Assembly (NCBI RefSeq): GCF_021025955.1
Contig: NZ_JAJNCL010000003.1
Coordinates: 248,001-312,000, forward strand
Origin: Rhodococcus qingshengii
GTDB lineage: Bacteria; Actinomycetota; Actinomycetes; Mycobacteriales; Mycobacteriaceae
Direction: 5' to 3'
Length of the DNA: 64,000 bases
The notes beneath the pieces were generated by a model. The model saw nothing but the letters and a program-made list of their open reading frames with translations, was not told the DNA's origin and ran no database searches. The translations under genes and the position numbers were made by a program. Of this stretch, positions 43,033 to 52,218 are shown one piece after another (the first letter of the stretch is position 1; every line of letters starts with the position of its first letter).

Positions 43033-44709
43033 GTGCCACTAAAGTCGATGATCGTGAGCACTGATATCACCGGAACCTCAGCCTGGCAGAAACTGCGCGC
43101 TCATTACGCCGACATCGAAGGCGTTCACCTGCGAGAACTCTTCCAGGACGATCCAGCCCGAGGGCGAGAGCTGACGATCGACGCCGGTGATCTTCACATC
43201 GACTACAGCAAGCATCGAGTCAGCCGCGAGACTCTCGCACTGCTCGTCGACCTTGCCCGTGAGGCCGGCGTCGAGGCACGACGCGACGCGATGTTCGCGG
43301 GAGATCACATCAACACTTCGGAAGACCGCGCCGTGCTGCACACAGCGCTGCGTCTGCCGAAGGATTCTACTCTCATTGTCGACGGTCAGGACGTCGTCGC
43401 GGACGTTCACGAGGTTCTGGACGCGATGGGCGCTTTCGCGGATCGCGTGCGCAGCGGCGAGTGGACCGGCGCCACCGGCAAACGCATCCGCACCATCGTC
43501 AACATCGGCATCGGTGGTTCCGACCTCGGGCCCGTGATGGTCTATCGCGCGCTACGGCATTACGCCGACGCCGGAATCAGCGTCCGGTTCGTCTCCAACA
43601 TCGACCCTGTCGATCTGGTCGGGCAACTCGACGACCTCGATCCGGAGACGACGCTCTTCATCGTCGCGTCCAAGACCTTCTCTACCCTCGAGACACTCAC
43701 CAACGCGACCGCGGCAAAGCGTTGGCTGTTCGCCGGTCTGGGCAGCGAAGACGTCTCTGCCGTAGCCAAGCATTTCGTCGCAGTCTCCACCCACGGTGAC
43801 CGCGTGGGGGAGTTCGGCATCGACACCGCGAACATGTTCGGTTTCTGGGATTGGGTCGGCGGGCGCTACTCGGTCGACTCGGCGATCGGCTTGTCGGTCA
43901 TGTGCGCCGTCGGACCCGTTCGTTTTGCGGAGTTCCTCGACGGTTTCCACCAGATCGACACGCATTTCCGAAACCAACCGCTCGAGCAGAACGCGCCGGT
44001 CCTCCTCGGCCTCATCGGGCTCTGGTACTCCAACTTCTTCGGCGCTCAGTCCCGCGCAGTTCTGCCGTACTCCAACGACTTGTTGCGCTTTCCCGCGTAC
44101 CTGCAGCAGTTGACCATGGAATCCAACGGCAAGTCGGTGCGCGCCGACGGCTCACCGGTGACCACGTCCACCGGTGAGATCTTCTGGGGCGAGCCTGGAA
44201 CCAACGGGCAGCACGCGTTCTATCAGCTTCTGCATCAGGGCACCTGGCTCGTGCCTGCCGATTTCATCGGGTTCGCGGAATCCACCGACGATCTACCGAC
44301 AGCGGACGGCACGGGATCCATGCACGATCTGCTCATGAGTAACTTCTTCGCTCAGACCAAGGTTCTCGCGTTCGGCAAGACGGCTGAAGAGATCGCGTCG
44401 GAGGGCACGGCACCGGAGTTGGTGCCGCACAAGGTGATGCCCGGCAACCGGCCCTCGAGCACCATCTTGTCGAAGGAATTGACACCCTCGGTCGTCGGTC
44501 AGTTGATCGCCCTCTACGAGCATCAGGTATTCGTCGAAGGTGCTGTGTGGGGTGTCAATCCGTTCGATCAGTGGGGCGTCGAACTCGGCAAGACACAAGC
44601 GCTGGAACTGGGGCCTGCGCTCTCTTCCGAAGCAGCACCCGGCGACCTCGGCGACACATCTACAGACGCTCTGGTGCAGTGGTACCGCAAGGAGCGCGGA
44701 CGGGCCTGA
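43033..44709 (+). CDS. pgi: Glucose-6-phosphate isomerase
   Basis: A 558-residue cytosolic enzyme interconverting glucose-6-P and fructose-6-P. Motifs: [35 protein letters not shown], and [18 protein letters not shown] plus [13 protein letters not shown]. The catalytic Glu and His regions are intact, and the length is normal. I use the GTG at 43033 because GAGGAAG sits ten bases upstream; ATG 43048 and GTG 43054 are weaker alternatives. It corresponds to Rv0946c. The end is three bases before the convergent ApbE-like gene, with no visible terminator. Confidence 0.96.
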   Translation: MPLKSMIVSTDITGTSAWQKLRAHYADIEGVHLRELFQDDPARGRELTIDAGDLHIDYSKHRVSRETLALLVDLAREAGVEARRDAMFAGDHINTSEDRAVLHTALRLPKDSTLIVDGQDVVADVHEVLDAMGAFADRVRSGEWTGATGKRIRTIVNIGIGGSDLGPVMVYRALRHYADAGISVRFVSNIDPVDLVGQLDDLDPETTLFIVASKTFSTLETLTNATAAKRWLFAGLGSEDVSAVAKHFVAVSTHGDRVGEFGIDTANMFGFWDWVGGRYSVDSAIGLSVMCAVGPVRFAEFLDGFHQIDTHFRNQPLEQNAPVLLGLIGLWYSNFFGAQSRAVLPYSNDLLRFPAYLQQLTMESNGKSVRADGSPVTTSTGEIFWGEPGTNGQHAFYQLLHQGTWLVPADFIGFAESTDDLPTADGTGSMHDLLMSNFFAQTKVLAFGKTAEEIASEGTAPELVPHKVMPGNRPSSTILSKELTPSVVGQLIALYEHQVFVEGAVWGVNPFDQWGVELGKTQALELGPALSSEAAPGDLGDTSTDALVQWYRKERGRA

Positions 44710-44711
44710 CT

Positions 44712-45524
44712 TCACGCGGCGGCTGGGCCGAACCAACTCTCCGTTGTGTACACACGTCCGGATTGGTCGACGAGCCGAGCGCGAAGCTCTTGCTGTTCAA
44801 CCCATTTGATGGCGCTGATGCCTCGGATCAACGCTGCTTCGCTCGCGGCGTACGCCCACACAGCATCGTCCGCGATCACCGAGACCTGCGCCCACTCCGT
44901 GGAGGGCCGCTCTTGGTTGGGTTCCCAGGAGGGCAGCTCTAACGCCCGCGCCGTCGCCATCGCGGTTCCGTTGATCAGCTCGACTTCGTCGCTGCCTGGC
45001 ACCGGAATCTGCCAGCCACCGGCCGGTGCATGGCCGGCAGTAGCGATCACGTCGCCGATCCGGACGGCAACGCCACATTGCAATTCGGCAGCGACTATCT
45101 GCGCGGCGCGATCGACGGTGTCCGCCTTGGCAACTCCAGTGATGTCGAACGACGCACCCCACGGCGCGTACACCACGTCACCGTCGAGCTGTACGTCCTC
45201 GAACGTCGGGGTCGGGTGCACCGGAGGGATGGATTCGTCCTCGGAGTAGTTGTCGGCAAGCGGATTGACTGCACCGCCGGTCATACGGGCCGCCCACAGC
45301 GCCGACCGCAGCAGAGCCGACATACGTCGTGTCACTTTGACCGGAGTTCCCTGAGCGAGATTCACGGCGTGAATCTCGGCGTCGCCCCGGCCAAGGTCGC
45401 ACACCGTCTCGGTTTCGTCGATGGCAGCTGCGATCAACTCGTGTGCTGCGGGCAGCGCAGCGCCTTCGGTGACGTCCACCTCCACGGCGGAATCCCACAT
45501 CGCCCACTTCTCGACACTGACCAT
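44712..45524 (-). CDS. ApbE-like flavin transferase, divergent
   Basis: A 270-residue protein with the ApbE fold: MWDSAVEVDVTEGAALPAAH in place of the usual AMGT start, AARMTGGAVNPLADNY (like TGGAFDPT), and GASFDITGVAKADTVDRAAQ (like DLGGIAKGYAVD). The canonical family binds FAD and transfers FMN to a Thr of target proteins, using a Mg site with a DxxxT/A motif near the C terminus. Here that part reads VIADDAVWAYAASEAALIRG, and the HILDP motif is not apparent. Activity is therefore uncertain. No signal peptide is seen, unlike many ApbE. The flanking region is gene-poor. Confidence 0.75.
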   Translation of the reverse strand: MVSVEKWAMWDSAVEVDVTEGAALPAAHELIAAAIDETETVCDLGRGDAEIHAVNLAQGTPVKVTRRMSALLRSALWAARMTGGAVNPLADNYSEDESIPPVHPTPTFEDVQLDGDVVYAPWGASFDITGVAKADTVDRAAQIVAAELQCGVAVRIGDVIATAGHAPAGGWQIPVPGSDEVELINGTAMATARALELPSWEPNQERPSTEWAQVSVIADDAVWAYAASEAALIRGISAIKWVEQQELRARLVDQSGRVYTTESWFGPAAA

Positions 45525-46458
45525 GCCAGTCCTGCCCTTTCAAACACCGCGTTGCAACCAGTATGCGCCGGTCAGCAAGCCCCGTGCCATAGGCCGCTGA
45601 TCAGAATCGAGGCAGGCGTGGTTCAGGTGTGCAACATATCGACAGCGATGCAGGGACGAATCGGAAGGTCTGTGCGACAGAATTGCCGCCTGCCACTGTC
45701 ACCCTCCGTGCCGCCCTGACGGGCGTCTTATTGAAGCGGGCGCCGACTAATACAGGCGCAGCAGGCAATTCCGACTCGAAAGATGCAAAGACGACACTCG
45801 ACATGTCCTACCCTTTGGTGTTGCTCCACAAGACCTGTTTGTTGTCGCCGAAGGCTGCAAAAAATCTGTCCGGGCACAGGCCGACGGCGCCGACTGCCCC
45901 GTATGAAATAGTGGAGAGCGACGAGATGTGCTGCGCTCCAAGATCGGTGACATACCAATCGGCCGCTTTTCGGAATGCGTAAACATCGATCGAAACTGCC
46001 GAGGAACACCTGACCGACCGGTCGACGCGCCCTACCGCCCTCTCGCGAACGACAAAAAGTACGCGCCCGTTACCCACTCGCGTGCGTCGAGTCGATCACC
46101 AAGTAAGGACGGCGCGCCAACTCCACGGAACGCCGCGGCCGTCGCCAGCCGGCAGTTCTCGCACGTTACAGACAGTGTCGACATGCATCGACCCTCATGC
46201 ATAGGACCGGCCGAAAGAACCTGCAGCACAACGGGGTAACCACCATCTTTTTGCTTATACGCCACCGCCGCACAGCTTGGCAAAACGAACGGTCAGTACG
46301 CGGCGAAAATCACACACTTTGCAAAGTCTTTGGAATTTCGCCGCACCAAATATTCGCAGGTGAAAGGACTTTCGACTCGAGTTCAGAATAACCGTGTCGT
46401 CTACTATGTGAAAACTGCGAAGTAGCTGTGACGCTGGGTCACGCTCGAGGGAGGAAAT
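45525..46458. other. Gene-poor stretch with relic-like short ORFs
   Basis: This 0.93-kb region has no recognisable gene. Several short minus-strand frames look faintly protein-like: one from 46184 (MSTLSVTCENCRLATAAAFR, ends ARGR* at 46032), one ending at 45808 (AFRKAADWYVTDLGAQHISS then ...VLWSNTKG*), and one from 45804 (MSSVVFASFESELPAAPVLV). They follow each other in different frames, as a decayed gene would. GC content and codon use look lower than in the neighbours. The last 200 bases hold the promoter region of the EspR-like regulator gene. I see no repeat ends, tRNA or terminator. Confidence 0.5.
46428..46442. promoter_or_regulatory. Candidate operator of the EspR-like regulator
   Basis: GTGACGCTGGGTCAC is a 5-bp inverted repeat (GTGAC/GTCAC) with a 5-base spacer, 17 bases before the GTG start and next to the ribosome-binding site GAGGGAGGAAAT. 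Its place would allow autoregulation. No regulator binding is proven. Confidence 0.45.
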
Positions 46459-46902
46459 GTGACCGATTCATTCAAGGACCGCTTGAACGCCTTGTACCCG
46501 GCCACAGCCCCTAGACTCACCAACGCACAAGTTGTGGAAGCTCTTTCACAACGAGGATGCAAGATTTCGACTCCGTACCTTTCGCAACTCCGAAGTGGCG
46601 TGCGCACAAATCCGTCGGAGCAAGTCGTTTTGGCATTGGCCGATTACTTCGGCGTAGCAGCAGAGTACTTCTTCGGCCCGACACCTCGCCAAGATCCCGA
46701 ACTGATTCCGGAAGAAGACCGTTCGGTAGTCGAAGAGTTCCACGACAGCGAATTACGTTCTCTGGCCATAAAAGCGGTCGATCTCTCCCCTGAATCGCAG
46801 GACTTGCTCTCATCCATTGCGGAGAAACTTCGCTCGTCCGAAGGACTCCCGGCCGTCCCCCCGGATTGCAGCACGTACGCCCCACCGTTCACGCGCGACT
46901 AG
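46459..46902 (+). CDS. EspR-like helix-turn-helix regulator
   Basis: A 147-residue protein of the XRE/EspR type. The N-terminal DNA-binding domain contains LTNAQVVEALSQRGCKISTP followed by YLSQLRSGVRTNPSEQVVLA and LADYFGVAAEYFFG; the C-terminal dimerisation helices contain ELRSLAIKAVDLSPESQDLL. Mycobacterial EspR (Rv3849) has the same order (SAPYLSQLRSGNRTNPS) and acts as a nucleoid-associated regulator of cell-wall and ESX-1 genes. Whether this is a full functional relative or a local regulator is unknown; no ESX genes are nearby. The start is GTG with GAGGGAGGAAAT. It overlaps the convergent ABC remnant by 14 bases. Confidence 0.85.
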   Translation: MTDSFKDRLNALYPATAPRLTNAQVVEALSQRGCKISTPYLSQLRSGVRTNPSEQVVLALADYFGVAAEYFFGPTPRQDPELIPEEDRSVVEEFHDSELRSLAIKAVDLSPESQDLLSSIAEKLRSSEGLPAVPPDCSTYAPPFTRD

Positions 46903-47692
46903 TCCAGGGTGAATGTCGGCGTGTCAACCGGCCCAATAGTCCCGAGGCGGTGACGATTCCGAGCAGTGCTGCCCCGATCAGCACGCCGAAGTCGACAGCG
47001 TAATCGGTCGGCATTCCGATGAGCAGACCCCGCAGCGCTGACACCTCGTAGCTCAGCGGGTTAATGCGGCTGAGCCACTGAACCAGCGTCGGCATGAGTT
47101 CGACCGGGTACAGCGCGTTGAAGGCAAAGAACAGCGGCACGGTGATTGTCTGGCCGATGCCCGTCAATCGACCTAGTTTGAGCACGATTCCCGCGATCGC
47201 GACCGACAGGCAGGCAAAAAACGAGGAGCCCCGGACAACGACGACCCGACCCCGAACAGTTCGAGCGGGTTCCACGTCATACTCACGCCCAGCAGTGCCG
47301 CCACGACAACGACCACCACTGCCTGGGCGACAGCGCGGATATCGGCGGCGAATGCCTTACCTGTCACCAATGCAGCGCGCAGCGTCGGCGTGACCATCAA
47401 TTTGGTGAGGACTCCCCCGTCACGCTCCCAGATGATCTGGTTTCCGTAGAAGATCGCAACAAGGAGAGCGGACTGCGGGACGTCGTACAGTCGCGCGAAC
47501 CAGGTCACATTCTCGCATGCGGTCAATGCGCTTTCGATCGAAAGCTGTTGTGGCACGTACCCGAGGCAGCGCCGCGTGGTCATCGTCGAACTTGTATGTG
47601 ACCGAGTCGATCTCGACCGCGGGTGCGCCAGGGCAATGAAAAGGCGCCGCTCGGCTCTTCCACAACTGTGTCAGCATTTCACTGAACCTCAC
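46889..47692 (-). pseudogene. Remnant of an ABC-2 exporter (fused ATPase and permease pieces)
   Basis: Three pieces in three frames, in the right order. Piece 1 (47692 to about 47580): ATPase start AVEIDSVTYKFDDD. Piece 2 (about 47583 to 47220): ATPase segment RRCLGYVPQQLSIESALTAC, then ENVTWFARLYDVP, joined directly to permease sequence IFYGNQIIWERDGGVLTKLM. Piece 3 (about 47265 to 46889): permease end FFAFNALYPVELMPTLVQWL with SRINPLSYEVSALRGLLIGM. Walker A, the ABC signature and Walker B are all absent. At least three internal deletions and two frame changes are needed to explain this. It is a dead DrrAB-type exporter, next to a MarR remnant. Confidence 0.85.
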
Positions 47693-48035
47693 CTTCTGAT
47701 CCGGCTGCTGCCAGAGCGCTCGCCAATCGAGACACGGCCAGTAGCGCAGCCTCGATACTCGTCCTGTCTCCTCCGGTCAGACTCGACAATGCTTGACCGA
47801 CAATCACACTCCGTCGATCACGCCACACTTCGACGCGGGCGCGCGTCTCATCCGAGAGCACCAATCGCCCGGCAGCCTCGGCGACGGACAGACCCGGGTT
47901 GCGTCGCAGCAACCTGACGAGTTCGATCTGGGCGCCGCCGAGCGGTCGTTCCGCAAACGGCCGCCCCGACGCCTTCCTGGTGCCCCGACGCAATTGCCCA
48001 TGCGCCTCCAGGACGTCATCCGTAAGAGGGATCGA
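47679..48035 (-). pseudogene. MarR-family regulator remnant with internal deletion
   Basis: The frame reads DDVLEAHGQLRRGTRKASGR, PFAERPLGGAQIELVRLLRR and NPGLSVAEAAGRL, then jumps to VLSDETRARVEVWRDRRSVI and VGQALSSLTGGDRTSIEAAL. In MarR relatives about 30-35 residues (recognition helix and wing) lie between AGRL and the following strand; here they are missing, in frame. There is no ATG, GTG or TTG between the upstream stop (48036-48038) and the first family residues, so the N terminus is also lost (a TTG at 47993 is the only option). DNA binding is impossible. It precedes the ABC remnant as in functional MarR-exporter operons. Confidence 0.82.
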
Positions 48036-48115
48036 TCACCCAGCGTTTTCAGCTCGTCCGCAACGGGTATCCCCGATTGCTTGTCCCGAGCACTCCCGCC
48101 CAGAACGGAGACGTC

Positions 48116-48619
48116 ATGCGCAGACAGTGGTTGTTCGCGACGGTTGCGAGTACCGCCCTCGTCCTCACCGGTTGCTCGCCCGACGCGCTCGATTCCGGGG
48201 ACAGCGCGGACAACGTCACCGCTATCTCGACGTCGCTGTCACCACCTGCCGCTGCCGATGCAGCCTTGCTGGAGACCGCCGACTCCCCGCTCGGGACGAT
48301 CGCCGTCGACGGCGAGGGCATGACGGTCTACGTCTACAACCCGGACGAGGAGAACTCCCAAGCCGGCTCGTGCGACGAAGCGTGCCTGCGTTACTGGCCC
48401 GCGGTCACCTCGGTCACCGATTCACCGATCGTCGAAGGAATCGACGCGGTGATCGGCACCGTCGACGGACCCGAGGGATCGTTCCAGATCACCGTCAACG
48501 GCAAGCCCGTCTATCGGTATCTCGACGACAAGGTTCCAGGCGACATGCTCGGGCAGAGCGTCGGCAGCCTGTGGTGGATGATCAACGCCGCCGGGAACCC
48601 TGTGTTCGAAACGGAGTAG
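48116..48619 (+). CDS. Secreted lipoprotein with Lipoprotein_15 repeats
   Basis: A 167-residue lipoprotein. The signal is MRRQWLFATVASTALVLTGC, lipobox LTGC with C20. The mature part has two Lipoprotein_15 (COG4315) repeats: LGTIAVDGEGMTVYVYNPDE with SCDEACLRYWPAV, and SFQITVNGKPVYRYLDDKVP with GDMLGQSVGSLWWMI. The two cysteines of SCDEAC are conserved in the family. Its function is unknown; relatives are extracellular and often beside regulators of redox or cell wall. It converges with ndh, three bases apart. The upstream MarR remnant is divergent, so the promoter lies in 48036-48115. Confidence 0.88.
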   Translation: MRRQWLFATVASTALVLTGCSPDALDSGDSADNVTAISTSLSPPAAADAALLETADSPLGTIAVDGEGMTVYVYNPDEENSQAGSCDEACLRYWPAVTSVTDSPIVEGIDAVIGTVDGPEGSFQITVNGKPVYRYLDDKVPGDMLGQSVGSLWWMINAAGNPVFETE

Positions 48620-48622
48620 GCG

Positions 48623-49945
48623 TCAGTTGTACGGCTGCCGAGCGGTTTCCGGGTCACCGTACGTGATTGCCCGTTCCCGACGAGTTTTCGACGCCAAGGT
48701 TGCACCCCAGTTCAGCACCGTGCTGGCGCGGTTGCGGAACCCTGCGAGAAACGCGATGTGGATGATTCCCCAGGACACCCAGCCGATGAACCCGGACAAC
48801 TGAACCGGCCCTGCCTGAAGCAACGCGTGGCGACGCGAAATGTAGGCCGCAGTTCCAAGATCGCGGTACTTGAAAGGCTTTCGGTTGGGTGCACCGTTTT
48901 CGACTGTGGCCGCGATCCTGGCCCCGGCGTGCCGGCCACCCTGCATCGCGACCTCGGCCACCCCGGCAAGTTTGTCCCGCGACATGAGGTCGCCCACCAC
49001 GTAGACGTTCGGGTGGCCGGGAACGGTCAGATCGGCTTCCACCTCGATGCGGCCACCGCCGACCTGCTTCACACCCAGCGCCGTGGCCAGTGCCTCGGCG
49101 AACGGCACTGCTTCGACGCCCGCGGTCCACAAAATCGTGCGGGTCTCGTAATGCCGCTTCTCTTTTGTCTTCTTGTCCGTCGTCTCGATGCTGGTCTCGC
49201 ACACGTCGGTGACATGCACTCCGAGGTGAGTCTCGACGCCGATCCCGTCGAGAGTACGTTTGGCGGCGGCGGAGAGCTTGCGACTGAACGACGGCAGCAC
49301 CCGGTCGTCGCCGTGGAAGAGCAGTACCCTTGCCTCGTCCGGATCGATGGACCGGAACTCGTTGGTCAGCGCGTGCATTGCCAATTCGCGGATCTGTCCA
49401 GCTAATTCGACGCCCGTGGGTCCGCCGCCAGCCACGGCGAATGTCAGCCACGGTCGACGTTCTTCCGCTGTCGGGAGAGATTCAGCCATCTCGAACGCAG
49501 CAATGAGACTGCGTCTGATCGCCAGAGCGTCGTCGAGGGTTTTCATGCCTGGCGCCCATTCGATGAACTCGTCCTGGCCGTGGTACGACTGGCGCATTCC
49601 AGCCGCCACGATCAGGTAGTCGTACGGCAATTCGAAGGTCGACCCGTCGAAGCGACTGGCAGTCAATATTCCGGCGTCCGCGTCCACCGACTTAGCCTCG
49701 CCCAGAACGACGTTGGTGTTCTTGTTGTCCTCGAGTAGATGACGCAGCGGACTTGCGATCTGCCCTTCGGAGAGCAGACCCGTGGCGCACTGGTAGAGCA
49801 GCGGCTGGAAGACGTGGCTGGTTCCCCGGTCGATCAAAACTACCTCGACGTCGGCCTTCTTGAGTCGTCTCGCCGCGTACAGCCCGCCGAAGCCGCCACC
49901 GACGATCACTACCCGGGGCTTGCCGTTCGAGATGTGGATGCTCAT
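48623..49945 (-). CDS. ndh: Type II NADH:quinone oxidoreductase
   Basis: A 440-residue non-proton-pumping NADH dehydrogenase on the inner face of the membrane. The FAD fold is KPRVVIVGGGFGGLYAARRL and the NADH fold is LTFAVAGGGPTGVELAGQIR. The quinone-side signature VYVVGDLMSRDKLAGVAEVA follows. The C-terminal amphipathic helix (SGFIGWVSWGIIHIAFLAGF) anchors it. The ATG at 49945 shares one base with the SDR stop (TGATG), so it is translated with that gene. An earlier in-frame start (50008) lies inside the SDR end and is less likely. Confidence 0.94.
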   Translation of the reverse strand: MSIHISNGKPRVVIVGGGFGGLYAARRLKKADVEVVLIDRGTSHVFQPLLYQCATGLLSEGQIASPLRHLLEDNKNTNVVLGEAKSVDADAGILTASRFDGSTFELPYDYLIVAAGMRQSYHGQDEFIEWAPGMKTLDDALAIRRSLIAAFEMAESLPTAEERRPWLTFAVAGGGPTGVELAGQIRELAMHALTNEFRSIDPDEARVLLFHGDDRVLPSFSRKLSAAAKRTLDGIGVETHLGVHVTDVCETSIETTDKKTKEKRHYETRTILWTAGVEAVPFAEALATALGVKQVGGGRIEVEADLTVPGHPNVYVVGDLMSRDKLAGVAEVAMQGGRHAGARIAATVENGAPNRKPFKYRDLGTAAYISRRHALLQAGPVQLSGFIGWVSWGIIHIAFLAGFRNRASTVLNWGATLASKTRRERAITYGDPETARQPYN

Positions 49946-50697
49946 CAGACAAACCTCGCTGTCACCGAGTTGGGCAGAAATCGTAGAGCCGCGTCTATCC
50001 CCTGCCACTTGAGGCCGGGTAGTGCCGCCCGAGTGGTTTCCTTCTCGATGGCGTCGACCATCGCGCTGACGCCTTCGTCCAAACTGGCCATGAGCGCAGC
50101 ATCGTCGCCGGCGCCGGCGGACATGTCGGTCTTGATGAAGCCTGGCAGCAACGTCGTGACCCGAATGGGTGTGCGCGACAACTCGATACTGAGCGCCTCA
50201 CCCAGAGCCGCTACCCCCGCCTTGCTCGCCGAATAGGCCGCCTTCGGCCCGGGTAGCCCCCGATCCGCGCTGATCGAGGACACGAGAACCAGGTGTCCGG
50301 CGTCCTGCGCGCGGAAGATCTCGAGCGCAGCTTCACACTGCGAGAGCGCACCGACAAAATTCGTCTGAGCTGTTGCGAGATTCGCGTGCGCTTTGCCGGT
50401 ACCGATCTTCGCGCCCTTGCCGAGCCCGGCATTGACGATCACCCGGTCCAGACCACCTAGCTCGTCGCGAAGCTCGCCGAAAACCCGGACGACGGAATCG
50501 TGTTCGGTCACATCGAGTTCGCGCACTGCAACGCTGATCGACGGGTACTTCGCCACCAACTCCTCGCGCAGTGTGTCGAGGCGATCCGTCCGCCGGGCAC
50601 ACAGCGCGAGATCGCGACCTGCTGCGGCAAATCTCCTGGCCATCTCCTCCCCGAGACCCGAACTGGCACCTGTGATCAAAATCTTCTGCCGCGTCAT
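49945..50697 (-). CDS. Short-chain dehydrogenase/reductase
   Basis: A 250-residue classical SDR. The cofactor loop is KILITGASSGLGEEMARRFA (TGxxxGxG), the NAG motif is VIVNAGLGKG, and the active site is S..Y..K in LVLVSSISADRGLPGPKAAY followed by SASKAG. Start at ATG 50697 gives exactly the family length; the frame is open far upstream through the divergent reductase gene and those codons are not used. It is co-translated with ndh, suggesting a shared quinone or lipid redox step; the substrate is unknown. Confidence 0.92.
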   Translation of the reverse strand: MTRQKILITGASSGLGEEMARRFAAAGRDLALCARRTDRLDTLREELVAKYPSISVAVRELDVTEHDSVVRVFGELRDELGGLDRVIVNAGLGKGAKIGTGKAHANLATAQTNFVGALSQCEAALEIFRAQDAGHLVLVSSISADRGLPGPKAAYSASKAGVAALGEALSIELSRTPIRVTTLLPGFIKTDMSAGAGDDAALMASLDEGVSAMVDAIEKETTRAALPGLKWQGIDAALRFLPNSVTARFV

Positions 50698-50779
50698 GGG
50701 TGCAACTGTAGCCACCATCGAGCTCTCGTACCCGGCAGTAACCGAGCGAACTCGGACCGATCCGGCATACCGTGGAGCC

Positions 50780-52189
50780 ATGACCGACGAATTCGATGTC
50801 ATCGTGATCGGCGGTGGGCCCGCCGGTGAGAACGCCGCCGCATACGCCATCGCCGGCAGCAATCGCACCGCCGCAATCGTGGAACACGAACTGGTCGGCG
50901 GTGAATGCTCGTATTGGGCTTGTATGCCCAGCAAGGCGTTACTGCGTCCAGGGCAGGTCCTCGAAGCGGCCGACGCCTTGCCCGGGATTCCGGCCGGACC
51001 GCTGGACGTCGAGGCCGTCCTGAAACGGCGCGACTCGTTCACCCACAACCACGACGATTCGTCCCAGGTCGACTGGGCGACCTCCGTGGGTATCACCGTG
51101 ATCAAAGGCCACGGAGTGATCGACGGCGAGCGAACAGTGACCGTCGACGGGACCCGTAAGCTCCGCGCCCGCCAGGCAGTCGTACTCGCCACGGGCACAA
51201 CTGCCACCGTCCCGAAGACACCGGGATTGCGCGAGGCGCTCCCGTGGACCTCGCGCGATGCGACCAACCTGCACGAGGTTCCGTCGCGAGTGGCGGTCAT
51301 CGGCGGCGGAGTCGTCGCAACGGAGTGCGCAACGTGGTTGTCGTCGTTCGGCGCTCACGTGACGCTGCTCGTGAGAGGCGATGCTCTGTTGAAATCAGCA
51401 GAACCGTTTGCCGGAACGATGGTTGCCGAAGCACTCGGCGCCCGCGGTGTGGACGTTCGACTGAGCACTGACGTCAACTCGGTGTCACGCCCCGATGCCA
51501 AGGACACCGGCGAAGGTCACATCCACAGTGGATCCGTCAGCATCGAGACATCTTCCGGCGTGATCGAGGTCGACGAGGTCATCGTCGCGGCGGGCCGCGG
51601 TCCGACATCTGCCGATCTCGGCTTGTCCGCCATCGGCCTCGAGGACGGCAAGTACGTCACCACCGACGATCATCTCTGCGCCCAAGGTGAATGGCTCTAC
51701 GCCGTCGGAGACATCAACGGTCGGTCTCCCCTCACCCACATGGGCAAGTATCAGGCGAGAGTCTGTGGAGACGTCATCGCTGCGCGGGCCGAGAGCCGGG
51801 GACTGCGGGGACCTCGATACACCGCGTCTGCGGACAACGGACAGGTACCCCAGGTGGTGTTCACCTCACCCGAAATCGCCTGGGTGGGACGCACCGAGAA
51901 GAAAGCCCGCGACGACGGCTACGACGTCGAAGTCGTCGAGATCGAACTCGTCGTCGCGGGATCCTCGCTTCTGCGCGACGAATACTCCGGGCGCGCGAAG
52001 TTGGTCATCGACAAGGCCACCGACGTGATCCTCGGCGCTACTTTTGCCGGGCCCGAAGTATCCGAACTGGTGCACGCGGCGACAATCGCGGTGGTCGGCG
52101 CCGTCCCACTCGAAACTCTCTGGCATGCGGTGCCCTCGTATCCGACGGTCAGTGAGATCTGGCTGCGATTGCTGGAGGCTCGCCGCTGA
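50780..52189 (+). CDS. Pyridine nucleotide-disulfide oxidoreductase
   Basis: A 469-residue FAD enzyme of the dihydrolipoamide dehydrogenase/mercuric reductase group. FAD motif: DVIVIGGGPAGENAAAYAIA. The redox cysteines are C43 and C48 in GGECSYWACMPSKALLRP, a variant of the usual GGTCLNVGCIPSK. NAD motif: RVAVIGGGVVATECATWL. The C terminus keeps the catalytic His-Glu in HAVPSYPTVSEIWLRLLE. Known relatives with this variant are NAD(P)H:quinone reductases of the LpdA/Rv3303c type, so a quinone or disulfide substrate is possible. It is divergent from SDR-ndh, with 82 bases between. Confidence 0.9.
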   Translation: MTDEFDVIVIGGGPAGENAAAYAIAGSNRTAAIVEHELVGGECSYWACMPSKALLRPGQVLEAADALPGIPAGPLDVEAVLKRRDSFTHNHDDSSQVDWATSVGITVIKGHGVIDGERTVTVDGTRKLRARQAVVLATGTTATVPKTPGLREALPWTSRDATNLHEVPSRVAVIGGGVVATECATWLSSFGAHVTLLVRGDALLKSAEPFAGTMVAEALGARGVDVRLSTDVNSVSRPDAKDTGEGHIHSGSVSIETSSGVIEVDEVIVAAGRGPTSADLGLSAIGLEDGKYVTTDDHLCAQGEWLYAVGDINGRSPLTHMGKYQARVCGDVIAARAESRGLRGPRYTASADNGQVPQVVFTSPEIAWVGRTEKKARDDGYDVEVVEIELVVAGSSLLRDEYSGRAKLVIDKATDVILGATFAGPEVSELVHAATIAVVGAVPLETLWHAVPSYPTVSEIWLRLLEARR

Positions 52190-52218
52190 CGCGATCCCGA
52201 AGTACGTATAGTCGCGAC

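Noticed and set aside
45601-46077. Short minus-strand ORFs in the gene-poor region as real small proteins
   Set aside because: Frames follow each other with stops between, no family is recognised, and starts lack good ribosome-binding sites; kept only as a relic region.
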